From contig WOZS01000023.1 of NCBI GenBank assembly GCA_011620135.1, forward strand, positions 1 through 35,327: a DNA stretch of 35,327 nucleotides, written 5' to 3'. This stretch comes from Gammaproteobacteria bacterium (lineage in GTDB: Bacteria; Pseudomonadota; Gammaproteobacteria; WOZS01). The notes under the pieces are model-generated. The model did not search any database and was not told the origin of the DNA. It worked only from the letters and a program-made list of their open reading frames with translations. Below are positions 14,323 through 21,994 of the stretch, in pieces. A program made the position numbers and the translations under genes. Position 1 is the stretch's first letter, and each line of letters begins with the position of its first letter.

Positions 14323-15273
14323 ATGGGTCAAAGGACGTCTTCGGGCCTGTGGGCCGTGGCCATCCTGGGCCCCACGGCCAGCGGCAAGTCCATGGTGGCC
14401 ATGGATCTGGCGGGGCATCTGCCCCTCGAGATCATCAGCGCCGACTCTGCGCAGGTTTTCCGTGGCCTGGACGTGGGGACCGCCAAGCCGACCCGCGCGG
14501 AGCAGCAGGCCGTGCCCCATCATCTGCTGGATATGGTGGATCCTTGCGCCTCATATTCCATGGCGCGTTTTCAGGAAGATGCCATGGCCGCCATGAGCGC
14601 CGTGCTTGCCAGAGGCAGGATTCCGCTGGTTGTGGGAGGGACGCTCATGTATATCAGGGTGCTGGAGCGGGGGCTGACCGCACTGCCTCCCGCTGATCCA
14701 CAGATTCGCGCCCAGCTGCGCCACGCGGCCCAAAGGCAGGGCCTGGCTCAGCTGTACCAGCGTCTCGAGCAGTGCGATCCCCGGGCTGCCGCGCGGATCC
14801 ATCCACACGACAGCCAGCGCATCGAGCGAGCGCTGGAGGTGTTCGAGTTGACCGGGCGTCCCCTGAGCGACTGGCACGACCAGCAGCCAGGCTGGGGCAG
14901 GATCCCTCTTGTGAAGCTCGGCCTCTGGCCGGTGCAGCGCGCCATCTTGCATCAGCGGGTGCGCCAACGGCTTACCGGGATGGTCCAGGATGGCCTGTTC
15001 GAGGAGGCGGAGCGATTCTGGCGCGATGAGCGTTTTCATACCGGGCTGCCGGCGGCGCGTCTCATCGGCTATCGCCAACTGTGGCCTTATTTTTCTGGCC
15101 GCATCACCAGAGAAAGGGCGCTTGCTGATGTGGCCAGGGCAACCAATGCGCTGGTGCGCCGCCAATTGACCCTGCTGCGCGCCTGGCCGGGCATCGACTG
15201 GTTTGCTGCCGAGGGCCGGGATCTGAGGCACTGCTTGTGGCAGCACCCTGTCTGGAGGGAGCATATGGCATGA
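14323..15273 (+). CDS. miaA: tRNA dimethylallyltransferase
   Basis: 316 residues, the normal length. It transfers a dimethylallyl group to N6 of A37 in tRNAs that read codons starting with U. The P-loop GPTASGKS is at residues 16-23, followed by the substrate-binding ISADSAQVFRGLDVGTAKPT and, later, GGTLMYIRVLERGL and the family's AARLIGYRQLW near the carboxy end. The start at 14323 gives the standard amino end; the frame is open upstream but overlaps amiC. It lies 16 bases after amiC and overlaps yhhQ by 4 bases (ATGA), so miaA and yhhQ are probably translated together. Confidence 0.95.
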   Translation: MGQRTSSGLWAVAILGPTASGKSMVAMDLAGHLPLEIISADSAQVFRGLDVGTAKPTRAEQQAVPHHLLDMVDPCASYSMARFQEDAMAAMSAVLARGRIPLVVGGTLMYIRVLERGLTALPPADPQIRAQLRHAAQRQGLAQLYQRLEQCDPRAAARIHPHDSQRIERALEVFELTGRPLSDWHDQQPGWGRIPLVKLGLWPVQRAILHQRVRQRLTGMVQDGLFEEAERFWRDERFHTGLPAARLIGYRQLWPYFSGRITRERALADVARATNALVRRQLTLLRAWPGIDWFAAEGRDLRHCLWQHPVWREHMA

Positions 15274-15836
15274 ATGTGGTCTTGGCAGGAGCCATGCTGG
15301 CCATGGCGGCTGTGGTGGCCGCATCCAATTTTCTGGTGATGTTGCCCATCAACAACTGGATGACCTGGGGCTCGCTGAGCTACCCCGTGACGTACCTGGT
15401 CACCGATCTCACCAATCGCCATCAGGGTGCCGCAGCAGCTCGACGGGTGGTTTATGTGGGTTTTGCGGTGGGCGCGCCCCTGTCCATCTGGCTCGCCAGC
15501 CCCCGCCTGGCCGCCGCATCGCTGAGCGCTTTTCTGGTCTCGCAGCTGCTGGACGTGTGGTTGTTCAGTCGCTTGCGCAGGCGGCTGCTGCGCTGGTGGC
15601 AGGCCCCCCTGGCCTCGCCATTGCTGGCCAGCATGCCCGATACAGCCTTGTTCTTCGCCATGGCCTTTGCAGGCAGCGCGTTGCCATGGGTGCAATGGGC
15701 GCTGGGGGATTATGCGGTCAAGGTGCTGATGGGCATCACCTTGCTGGGCCCCTTCCGGGTCCTGGCTGGTCGTGCGCCCCTGACTTCTGCCTGCCCACAA
15801 GCCATGCCTTGTCATGAAGGTCACCATAAGATATAA
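15270..15836 (+). CDS. yhhQ: Queuosine precursor transporter, VUT family
   Basis: 188 residues and about six membrane helices. Marker peptides are NFLVMLPINNWMTWGSLSYP and VTYLVTDLTNR, followed by SQLLDVWLFSRLR and DTALFFAMAF, all typical of YhhQ/QueT (DUF165), which imports the queuosine precursors preQ0 and preQ1. The ATG at 15270 overlaps the miaA stop (ATGA), with GGAGGGAG somewhat further upstream. Because queuosine, like the MiaA product, is a tRNA anticodon-loop modification, the coupling makes functional sense. Its last codons contain a good sigma-70 promoter for trxA. Confidence 0.88.
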   Translation: MNVVLAGAMLAMAAVVAASNFLVMLPINNWMTWGSLSYPVTYLVTDLTNRHQGAAAARRVVYVGFAVGAPLSIWLASPRLAAASLSAFLVSQLLDVWLFSRLRRRLLRWWQAPLASPLLASMPDTALFFAMAFAGSALPWVQWALGDYAVKVLMGITLLGPFRVLAGRAPLTSACPQAMPCHEGHHKI

Positions 15837-15837
15837 T
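15809..15837 (+). promoter_or_regulatory. Likely sigma-70 promoter upstream of trxA
   Basis: TTGTCA (15809-15814), 17 bp, then a perfect TATAAT (15832-15837), inside the end of yhhQ. A second TATAAT at 15843-15848 lies 11 bp further on with a poor -35. From the first box the message would start near 15844, giving a leader of about 180 bases before trxA. Confidence 0.6.
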
Positions 15838-15857
15838 CAGGTTATAATTCATCTTAA

Positions 15858-16028
15858 ATGAATCCAATTGCTGATGCTGAATTCCCGAATTGTCCCCATG
15901 CTGCGTATGGGGGCTGCGTCATCATGAATGCCCATAAGGGCGCATGCTGCTTCATGTCGCTGACCTGCGGGAACGCACGGTCCGGCTGGTGTCTTGAATT
16001 ATTGGCAACAAGGGGGTCAAGCCGATGA
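15858..16028 (+). CDS. Possible Cys-rich leader peptide of trxA, 56 residues
   Basis: An ORF starts at ATG 15858 and runs through the whole trxA leader to TGA 16026-16028, so its stop overlaps the trxA ATG (ATGA at 16025-16028). The peptide begins [19 protein letters not shown] and has six Cys in 56 residues, including a CC pair. No ribosome-binding site precedes the start; if transcription began from the second TATAAT (15843-15848) the message would be nearly leaderless. A hairpin (CCCCAT/ATGGGG, 15894-15912) lies within it. It may be a chance ORF. The exact overlap with a thioredoxin gene and the high Cys content make a regulatory leader peptide, sensing cysteine or redox state by translation, a possibility worth testing. 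Confidence 0.3.
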   Translation: MNPIADAEFPNCPHAAYGGCVIMNAHKGACCFMSLTCGNARSGWCLELLATRGSSR

Positions 16029-16357
16029 GTGGTGAGATCGAACACGTGACAGATGCCACGTTCGCCAAGGAGATCCTGGAATCCAAGGATCCTGTGCTCG
16101 TGGACTATTGGGCCGAATGGTGCGGTCCATGCCGCATGATCGCTCCTCTCCTGGAGGAGGTGGCCAAGCAGTATGCCGGCAAGCTCAAGGTGGCCAAGCT
16201 GAATATTGACGAGAACCCCCAAACACCGTCACGATACGGTATCCGGGGTATCCCTACCCTGATGATCTTTCAAGATGGCGAAACCAAGGCAACCAAGGTG
16301 GGCGCGCTGAGCAAGCCCCAGTTGACGGCGTTCATCGATGGCGCATTGTCTTCCTGA
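16025..16357 (+). CDS. trxA: Thioredoxin 1
   Basis: 110 residues. The active site WCGPC (Cys33, Cys36) and the cis-proline in GIPTLMIF are intact, as is the [10 protein letters not shown] strand-helix start. It reduces cytosolic protein disulfides using thioredoxin reductase. AGGGGG about 8 bases before the ATG gives a good ribosome-binding site. trxA next to rho is a common proteobacterial arrangement. Four Cys or fewer are usual for the protein; only the active-site pair is present here. Confidence 0.96.
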   Translation: MSGEIEHVTDATFAKEILESKDPVLVDYWAEWCGPCRMIAPLLEEVAKQYAGKLKVAKLNIDENPQTPSRYGIRGIPTLMIFQDGETKATKVGALSKPQLTAFIDGALSS

Positions 16358-16813
16358 GGATCGGCGCTCGTGCCCATAGGCACCCGGCGAAATCCATGGG
16401 TCGTGGAGACCGCCGCTACCTCTGGTCGTCGATTACGGCCTCTTCAAGCCCACAAGCATGTTGACAGACCGGTCGCGCCCCAAGCACAGTCATGGCATGC
16501 TGGTTCAACCCATGATCCTGGTGGGTCGGCAGGGTTCGACCACAGCATGGTCTCATGCCATCACCTGTCCCAATAAGGCCTGATTGCTCATCAGCCTTTG
16601 CGGCTGCCCGAATGCGGCCTTTCTCTGGTATGGTTCGGTTGTCCTGAGGGCTTGGCGCCCAGCGTGCCAGACCAGCGTGCCAGAGGATTGGAATCGCTTC
16701 TGGTGAGCCCATGGCTCCCAGCAGATGAGCTGACAAAGACAGGTTTTTTCACACCCTTAACTTAAGGAATATTAACTATATGAATACAATGCGGGTTGTA
16801 TGAGGAAGGCAGC
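16358..16813 (+). other. Long leader region before rho
   Basis: These 456 bases contain no gene I accept. Features seen: a small hairpin GTGCC/GGCAC just after trxA (16370-16383); a tandem 13-bp repeat at 16659-16684; a perfect palindrome CCTTAACTTAAGG at 16755-16767; and a 7-codon mini-ORF (ATG 16780, stop 16801-16803) whose stop touches the GAGGAAGG ribosome-binding site of rho. Long leaders with autoregulation are known for rho in other bacteria, so part of this is probably a transcribed regulatory leader. A -10-like TACAAT occurs at 16785-16790. Confidence 0.4.
16659..16684 (+). repeat. Tandem 13-bp duplication in the rho leader
   Basis: CCAGCGTGCCAGA occurs twice, head to tail and exact, about 130 bases before the rho start. 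Confidence 0.65.
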
Positions 16814-18073
16814 ATGAACCTGACCGAATTGAAAAGGACACCGCCGGCGCAACTGATGGCTCTCGCCGATGAGTTGCAGATCGAGGGGGCGGCAAGAAGC
16901 AAGAAGCAGGATGTCATCTTCGCCATCCTGCGTGCCGTGGCCAAGAATGGCGATGAGATCTACGGCGAGGGTTCTTTGGAGATTCTGCCCGATGGCTATG
17001 GTTTCCTGCGCACCGAAGGCAGTTCCTACATAGCCGGGGCCGATGATATCTACGTCTCGCCCAGTCAGATCAAACGATTCAACCTGCGCACCGGGGACGC
17101 CATCTCGGGACGCATCAGGCCACCCAAGGAGGGCGAGCGCTATTTTGCCCTGGTCAAGGTGGACGCCATCAACTTCGAGCCCCCGGAAAACTGCAAGAAC
17201 AAGGTCCTTTTCGAGAATCTCACCCCCATCTTTCCCAGGGAACGTCTGGTGCTGGAGCGCGGTAACGGCAGCACGGAGGATCTCACCGCCAGGGTGATCG
17301 ATCTTCTGGCGCCCATCGGCAAGGGTCAGCGCGGCCTGATCGTCTCACCGCCCAAGGCGGGCAAGACCATGATGCTGCAGCACGTCGCCCAGAGCATCAT
17401 GACCAATTATCCGGAATGCTATCTGATCGTGCTGCTCATCGACGAGCGCCCCGAGGAGGTCACCGAGATGCAGCGCCTGGTGCGCGGCGAGGTGGTCTCC
17501 AGCACCTTCGATGAACCGGCCACCCGTCATGTGCAGGTGGCCGAGATGGTCATCGAGAAGGCCAAGCGCCTCGTGGAGCACAAGCGCGACGTGGTGGTCC
17601 TGCTGGACTCCATCACCCGCCTGGCGCGGGCCTACAACACCCAGCAACCCTCCTCGGGCAAGGTGCTCACAGGTGGTGTGGATGCCAATGCGCTCACCCG
17701 CCCCAAGCGTTTCTTTGGCGCGGCGCGCAACATGGAAGAAGGGGGCAGTCTCACCATCATCGCCACCGCCCTGGTGGAAACCGGCTCCAAGATGGACGAT
17801 GTCATCTATGAGGAGTTCAAGGGCACCGGCAACATGGAGCTGCACCTGGACCGGCGCATCGCCGAAAAACGCGTCTATCCAGCCATCAATATCAACCGCT
17901 CCGGGACCCGCCGCGAAGAACTGCTCATCGACCCCAACGAACTGCAAAAGCTCTGGATCCTGCGCAAGCTGCTCCACCCCATGGATGAGCTCGCCGCCAT
18001 GGAGTTCCTGCTGGATCGCCTCAAGGAAACCAAGACCAATACCCGCTTTTACGAATCCATGAAGCGCGTCTGA
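16814..18073 (+). CDS. rho: Transcription termination factor Rho
   Basis: 419 residues, the same length as the Escherichia coli protein. Rho is a hexameric RNA helicase that ends transcription of untranslated RNA. Order: amino-terminal helical domain (1-47), the cold-shock-like RNA-binding fold with DGYGFLR (60-66), Walker A SPPKAGKT (178-185), Walker B around [16 protein letters not shown], and the R-loop [11 protein letters not shown] near the carboxy end. The start at 16814 follows GAGGAAGG by 4 bases. It is preceded by trxA and a 456-base leader, and converges with the DUF255 gene. No strong terminator follows; the 151-base gap ends in AT-rich repeats. Confidence 0.97.
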   Translation: MNLTELKRTPPAQLMALADELQIEGAARSKKQDVIFAILRAVAKNGDEIYGEGSLEILPDGYGFLRTEGSSYIAGADDIYVSPSQIKRFNLRTGDAISGRIRPPKEGERYFALVKVDAINFEPPENCKNKVLFENLTPIFPRERLVLERGNGSTEDLTARVIDLLAPIGKGQRGLIVSPPKAGKTMMLQHVAQSIMTNYPECYLIVLLIDERPEEVTEMQRLVRGEVVSSTFDEPATRHVQVAEMVIEKAKRLVEHKRDVVVLLDSITRLARAYNTQQPSSGKVLTGGVDANALTRPKRFFGAARNMEEGGSLTIIATALVETGSKMDDVIYEEFKGTGNMELHLDRRIAEKRVYPAININRSGTRREELLIDPNELQKLWILRKLLHPMDELAAMEFLLDRLKETKTNTRFYESMKRV

Positions 18074-18173
18074 TTCCCAGGGCCAGGGGGCTCTCTCTAG
18101 CCCGTGGACTCATCCAGGGTGCCAGCGCCCTCGCGCGCGGCCCACATGCTGCAAGAGGCCGGTTGCCGCCCAC

Positions 18174-18238
18174 GTGGCGCAATCAATAATCAAAAATCAA
18201 TAATCGATAATCAAAAAATCAGATTCAGGTGGCGCAAT
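18174..18238. repeat. 14-bp AT-rich repeats flanked by a 10-bp direct repeat
   Basis: Three related 14-bp units, the first AATCAATAATCAAA, run without gap over 18181-18222. They are flanked by two exact copies of GTGGCGCAAT (18174-18183 and 18229-18238). The right copy is part of the last codons of the DUF255 gene, so the array lies directly at that gene's stop, and the left copy may be a duplicate made when the array arose. On the minus strand the array is T-rich. Confidence 0.65.
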
Positions 18239-20081
18239 ACAAGCGGCTTGCCGGGTGGGCCTGTGCCAGGGCGGCCCTGAGCAGCGTGGGGCAGGCCAGC
18301 GGCTGCTGTTGCAGCATGGCCGCCCCGGCGCGCACCGTGTTGGCTGCTGCCTCGAGATAGCGGCATTCCCCCAGCAGCTGCCCCAGGCCAGCCAACCCCA
18401 GGGCCGCCGCCCCATTCCCAGATGGTGTTGCGGCATCATGCCAGGGCTTGAGGCGCGCCAGCAGGGTTTCATGGTCGTCTGGCGTCTGGAAGAAGCCGCC
18501 TCCTGGGGCTGCGAAATGAGCCAGCAACCCTTCTGCCAGCCCCTGGGCCAGCTCGCGCCACACCGCGCGGTCTTCCACCGCCAGCAGTTCGAGGCAGGCC
18601 AGCAGGCCATAGGCCTGGTCTTCCAGGAAGGTCCAGGGCAACACGCGGCCCGAGGCACGTCCGGCCCGCAGCCGGCCATCGGCCATCGCCAGGTCGGCAA
18701 GCTGTGCCATGGTTTTGGCCGCAAGCGCCACAGCCGCCTCATTCCCGCAGGCCCGTCCAAAGCGGATCAGCCCTTGCACCGCCAGGGCGTTGAGCCCAGA
18801 GAGAATCTTGGTATCCGGCGCCGGTGCCGGTCGTGCCTTGCGCAACCGCGCCAGGGTTGCCATGGCCGCCCCCAGTGCGGCCTGGGCCTCATCAGGGCCC
18901 AGACCCAGCGCTGGCGCCGCCTGTTGCGGGGTCTGCCGCATCACCAGGTGGTAGCGCGCCTCCTGGCCCGCCTCATGGGGCTCGCTGGGGATCGGGGCCA
19001 TGCAGGCATGCAGCAGCATGCGCTGGTCCTGGGGCAATCCCGCAAGTTCGGCTGCGGTCCACAGATAAAAGCCGCCCTCGCCCGCCGGGGAGTCGGCATC
19101 CAGGCTGGAGATGAAGCCCTCGGGCCTCAGGAGCTCGCGCTCCATGAAGGCCATGGTGGCCTGCGCCACCTCTTTCCAGGGCAGGTCATCTGCCGTGGGC
19201 TCATGGTCTCCTGCGGCCAGCTCGCCATAGAAGCCCAGCAATTGGGCGTTGTCATAGAGCATTTTTTCGAAGTGCGGGATGTGCCATTGCCCATCCACGC
19301 AGTAGCGAAAAAAACCACCCCCCACATGATCCATCAGCCCCCCCCGGGCCATGGCCCGAGCCATGGCCCGCACCATGGCGCGCCCCTGGGTATCGTCCAG
19401 CAGCTCGCTTGCCGACCACAACCCATCCAGCAGTGGCACCTGCGGGAAATTGGGTGGCCCACCCAGGGCACCATGCTGGGCGTCGAACAGCTCGGTAGCC
19501 CCCTTCAGGAGGCTGCTTGCCAGTTGTGCTGCCTCAGGGGTGGTGGCAGCATCCCCAGTACTGCGCCCCAGCTCGTCCATGAAGCCGGCAAGCTTCTCGG
19601 CCTGGCGCACGATGGCCTGGTGATGCTGCCTGTAGGCGGTCACCATGTGCTCCAGCACATGCTGGAACGAGGGCAGGCCGTGGCGCTCCACCGGCGGGAA
19701 ATAGGTGCCCGCGAAGAAGGGCCGCTGCTGAAAAGGCTCCAGGAACACCGTGAGCGGCCACCCACCGCTGCGCCTGGTGATCAGCTGATGGGCCAGCTGG
19801 TAGATGGCGTCGAGATCGGGGCGCTCCTCCCGGTCTACCTTGATGTTGACGAAATGCTGGTTCATCACGGCGGCAGTGGCCGCATCCTCGAACGATTCAT
19901 GCATCATCACATGACACCAGTGGCAGGCCGCATAGCCCACAGAGAGCAGGATGGGCTTGTCCTCGTCACGTGCCAGCTCCAGGGCCTGGGCACACCATGG
20001 CCACCAGTCCACCGGATTGCCGGCGTGGGCGCGCAGATAGGGGCTTGTGGCATCAGCCAATCGATTGGTCATCGTTCTCAT
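18225..20081 (-). CDS. DUF255 thioredoxin-domain protein (YyaL/spermatogenesis-associated type)
   Basis: 618 residues. The amino third is a thioredoxin-like DUF255 domain with CHWCH at residues 53-57 and the family marker peptides SPYLRAHAGNPVDWWPW and INIKVDREERPDLD-like NIKVDREERPD. The rest is an alpha/alpha-barrel resembling N-acylglucosamine epimerases (GGGFFRYCVDGQWHIPHFEKMLYDNAQ split over two stretches in the sequence). The enzyme activity of this family is not established. The start at 20081 has GGGG 6 bases upstream and overlaps the end of the SDR gene by 29 bases, so they are coupled. The barrel suggests a carbohydrate link, which would fit the upstream glycosyltransferase, but that is an inference. 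Confidence 0.9.
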   Translation of the reverse strand: MRTMTNRLADATSPYLRAHAGNPVDWWPWCAQALELARDEDKPILLSVGYAACHWCHVMMHESFEDAATAAVMNQHFVNIKVDREERPDLDAIYQLAHQLITRRSGGWPLTVFLEPFQQRPFFAGTYFPPVERHGLPSFQHVLEHMVTAYRQHHQAIVRQAEKLAGFMDELGRSTGDAATTPEAAQLASSLLKGATELFDAQHGALGGPPNFPQVPLLDGLWSASELLDDTQGRAMVRAMARAMARGGLMDHVGGGFFRYCVDGQWHIPHFEKMLYDNAQLLGFYGELAAGDHEPTADDLPWKEVAQATMAFMERELLRPEGFISSLDADSPAGEGGFYLWTAAELAGLPQDQRMLLHACMAPIPSEPHEAGQEARYHLVMRQTPQQAAPALGLGPDEAQAALGAAMATLARLRKARPAPAPDTKILSGLNALAVQGLIRFGRACGNEAAVALAAKTMAQLADLAMADGRLRAGRASGRVLPWTFLEDQAYGLLACLELLAVEDRAVWRELAQGLAEGLLAHFAAPGGGFFQTPDDHETLLARLKPWHDAATPSGNGAAALGLAGLGQLLGECRYLEAAANTVRAGAAMLQQQPLACPTLLRAALAQAHPASRLYCAT

Positions 20082-20961
20082 TACAACCCCTTTTCCCAGC
20101 CCATGCAACCGCCCGGGCATCGAAGGGCCGTGCCACAAAACCAAAGTCTTGCTGCGCCGCATCGGTTGCAAAGACTTGATCGCGCTCCAGGCGCTCCAGC
20201 ATGCCCCGCTGGAGGTGCTGGAAGCGCGGAACAAGGCGCATGCCGGCAAAGCCCAGGCGCATCAACCAGGTTGGCAGTGGCACGATCCGTGGCGCCAGCT
20301 CCTGGGCGGCAAAGAGGCGCTCCATCATGGCCCGGTAGGAGAGCGTCTCGCCGCCTGCCAGCGTGTAGCTGCGCCCGAAGGTGGCAGGGCAGACCATAGC
20401 CTGACGGATGGCCAGCGCCACATCGCCGGCATGCAATGGTTGGCGCAGACCACGCCCGGGCCCAGGCAGGGGCATGAACCCAAAGCGGGCGATGAACCGC
20501 GCCAACACCGACAGCTGCCGGTCCGGCAGCACGCCATAAAGCATGGTGGGGCGCAGGATGGTCAGCGGGATGCGCCGTTGCTCCGCCAGCGCGGTGGCCG
20601 TCAGCTCGGCCTGCTCCAGCAGCAGGCTCAGCCGGCGTTCGCCAGGGTCGCTGCTGGTGCGCTTTGTGGTGATGCTGGTGGAGCCCACGGCCACCACACG
20701 ACGCAATGCGGGCAGCACACCGGGGGCCAGCAGGGGCGGCAAAAGCCACAGCGGGGCCACGTGCAGCAGGGTGCCGATGTGCGCAGCGCACCCAGGCTCA
20801 GCTGTGGCGAGATCGAGCTTTTGCCAGCGCCACAGTCCGGGCAAGGTGGGGATGGGTTGACGGCCCGCCGCAATCCCGCATACCCCTTGGCCGTGCAAAA
20901 GACGGACCAAGGCCGTACCCACGGCTGTTCTTCCCCCTGTGAGCAGTATGCTGGCGCTCAT
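20053..20961 (-). CDS. Atypical SDR / NAD(P)-binding epimerase-like protein
   Basis: 302 residues with an amino-terminal Rossmann fold: ILLTGGRTAVGTALVRLL matches the TGxxxxxG dinucleotide-binding pattern. The middle has IPLTILRPTMLYG, the conserved ILRPxxxYG of extended/atypical SDRs, and a downstream HAGDVALAI. The classical catalytic Tyr-x3-Lys is not seen; ERRLSLLLEQAE stands in its place, so it may be a binding or an unusual reductase/epimerase protein. It could act on nucleotide sugars or on quinones, as related families do. The start at 20961 overlaps the GT2 stop by 4 bases (ATGA), placing it firmly in the GT2-SDR-DUF255 operon. Confidence 0.85.
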   Translation of the reverse strand: MSASILLTGGRTAVGTALVRLLHGQGVCGIAAGRQPIPTLPGLWRWQKLDLATAEPGCAAHIGTLLHVAPLWLLPPLLAPGVLPALRRVVAVGSTSITTKRTSSDPGERRLSLLLEQAELTATALAEQRRIPLTILRPTMLYGVLPDRQLSVLARFIARFGFMPLPGPGRGLRQPLHAGDVALAIRQAMVCPATFGRSYTLAGGETLSYRAMMERLFAAQELAPRIVPLPTWLMRLGFAGMRLVPRFQHLQRGMLERLERDQVFATDAAQQDFGFVARPFDARAVAWAGKRGCNENDDQSIG

Positions 20962-21860
20962 GGGGTGCAGCTGGGGGATGAGCGCCTTGCGCAGGCCAGC
21001 CGTCTTGCGCCGAGCTGCAATACCGCCCAGGCCCAGTGCAGCATGATGCCCAACGGGACCAGCAGGCGCATGGGTAGAGGATCGCCGGCTGCCAGATGCA
21101 GCCGGTAATAGCGCCACATGGCTGCGTGCTTGTGCCAGGCTACAAAAAAGGGCCGGCGCGTGCTGCAGCTGCCTTGCCAGTGTGTGGCTGCGGCCTGGGG
21201 CACGAACAGGATGCCGAAGCCAAGCTGCTTGAGACGCAGGCACAGGTCCAGGTCCTCACCATGGAGGAAGTATCCTGCATCGAATCCATTGATGTGCCGA
21301 AAGATCTTGCTGCGGATCAGCATGAAGGCCCCGGAGATGGCCTCCACCAGGACAGGTGCTGCGGGCAGGGGCTGTCCTGTCAGGTTGAAGTCGCGATCCT
21401 GGGGGCTCCTGCTGAAGCGCGACCAGAAAAAAGCCAGGGCAGAAGCAGGTTTGGGCAACTGGCGCCGACAGCCGCGCTGCTCGCTGCCGTCTGGGTTCTG
21501 GAGCAGGCAGCCAGCCATGGCCGCCTCGGGGTGGGCCGCGAGTGCGGCGCTGCATGCTGCTATGGTATCGGCCCGGACATGACAGTCGGGGTTCAGGATC
21601 AGCATGAGCTCTCCCCGACACCAGCGGGCTGCGTAGTTGACGGCACGGCCAAAGCCGATATTGCCCGGGATGCGCACAAGATGCAGGCGGCTGTCGCCGC
21701 TGTGCCGTTCCAGCAAGGTGGAGATGCTGTTGTCTCCGGAGCCATTGTCCACCACCACCAGCTGGGCATGGGGTGCTGCCAACAACGCAGCGCCCACCAC
21801 ATCCGCCAGATGCGGTCCTGCATTGTGGTTGACCACGATGATGGACAGCGCTGGGGTCAT
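20958..21860 (-). CDS. Family 2 glycosyltransferase, rhamnosyltransferase-like
   Basis: 300 residues. GT-A fold markers are clear: LSIIVVNHNAG at the start, VVDNGSGDNS (37-45), LILNPDCHV with NPD (90-92) in place of DxD, and HGEDLDLCLRLKQLG carrying the ED catalytic-base motif. The carboxy end has a hydrophobic stretch (LLVPLGIMLHWAWAVLQL) that may hold it at the membrane. Such enzymes add sugars such as rhamnose to surface polysaccharides. It is the first gene of a minus-strand operon with the SDR and DUF255 genes. The ATG at 21860 has no obvious ribosome-binding site. Confidence 0.9.
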   Translation of the reverse strand: MTPALSIIVVNHNAGPHLADVVGAALLAAPHAQLVVVDNGSGDNSISTLLERHSGDSRLHLVRIPGNIGFGRAVNYAARWCRGELMLILNPDCHVRADTIAACSAALAAHPEAAMAGCLLQNPDGSEQRGCRRQLPKPASALAFFWSRFSRSPQDRDFNLTGQPLPAAPVLVEAISGAFMLIRSKIFRHINGFDAGYFLHGEDLDLCLRLKQLGFGILFVPQAAATHWQGSCSTRRPFFVAWHKHAAMWRYYRLHLAAGDPLPMRLLVPLGIMLHWAWAVLQLGARRLACARRSSPSCTP

Positions 21861-21930
21861 GTGAGGGATTGCAAATGCTGGTCCGGCAGGGTATGGTGCA
21901 TCAAGATGATGGATGGCAGGAGGCCGCAGG

Positions 21931-21960
21931 TTGCATTCTGCCAGTATAAGCCAGTATAAG
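21931..21960 (+). promoter_or_regulatory. Promoter with a duplicated -10 region
   Basis: CCAGTATAAG occurs twice, head to tail (21941-21950, 21951-21960). TTGCAT at 21931-21936 lies 18 bp before the second TATAAG and only 8 bp before the first, so the duplication creates the properly spaced pair. It drives, if real, the FimV-like gene, with a leader of about 25 bases. Confidence 0.45.
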
Positions 21961-21994
21961 GGTATGGCCGGCGCGAAACCACAAGGGTCAGAGC

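Noticed and set aside
16370-16576. Plus ORF of 68 codons after trxA
   Set aside because: It starts with GTG without a ribosome-binding site and has an unlikely composition; the stretch is better read as a leader.
18181-18222. AT-rich repeats considered as a CRISPR or replication origin
   Set aside because: Units are 14 bp with no spacers, and no cas, rep or DnaA-box pattern is nearby.
18255-20399. Long plus-strand open frame (over 700 codons) opposite the DUF255 and SDR genes
   Set aside because: It mirrors two well-supported minus-strand genes and is rich in Gln, Gly and His, as expected for the antisense of GC-rich coding DNA.
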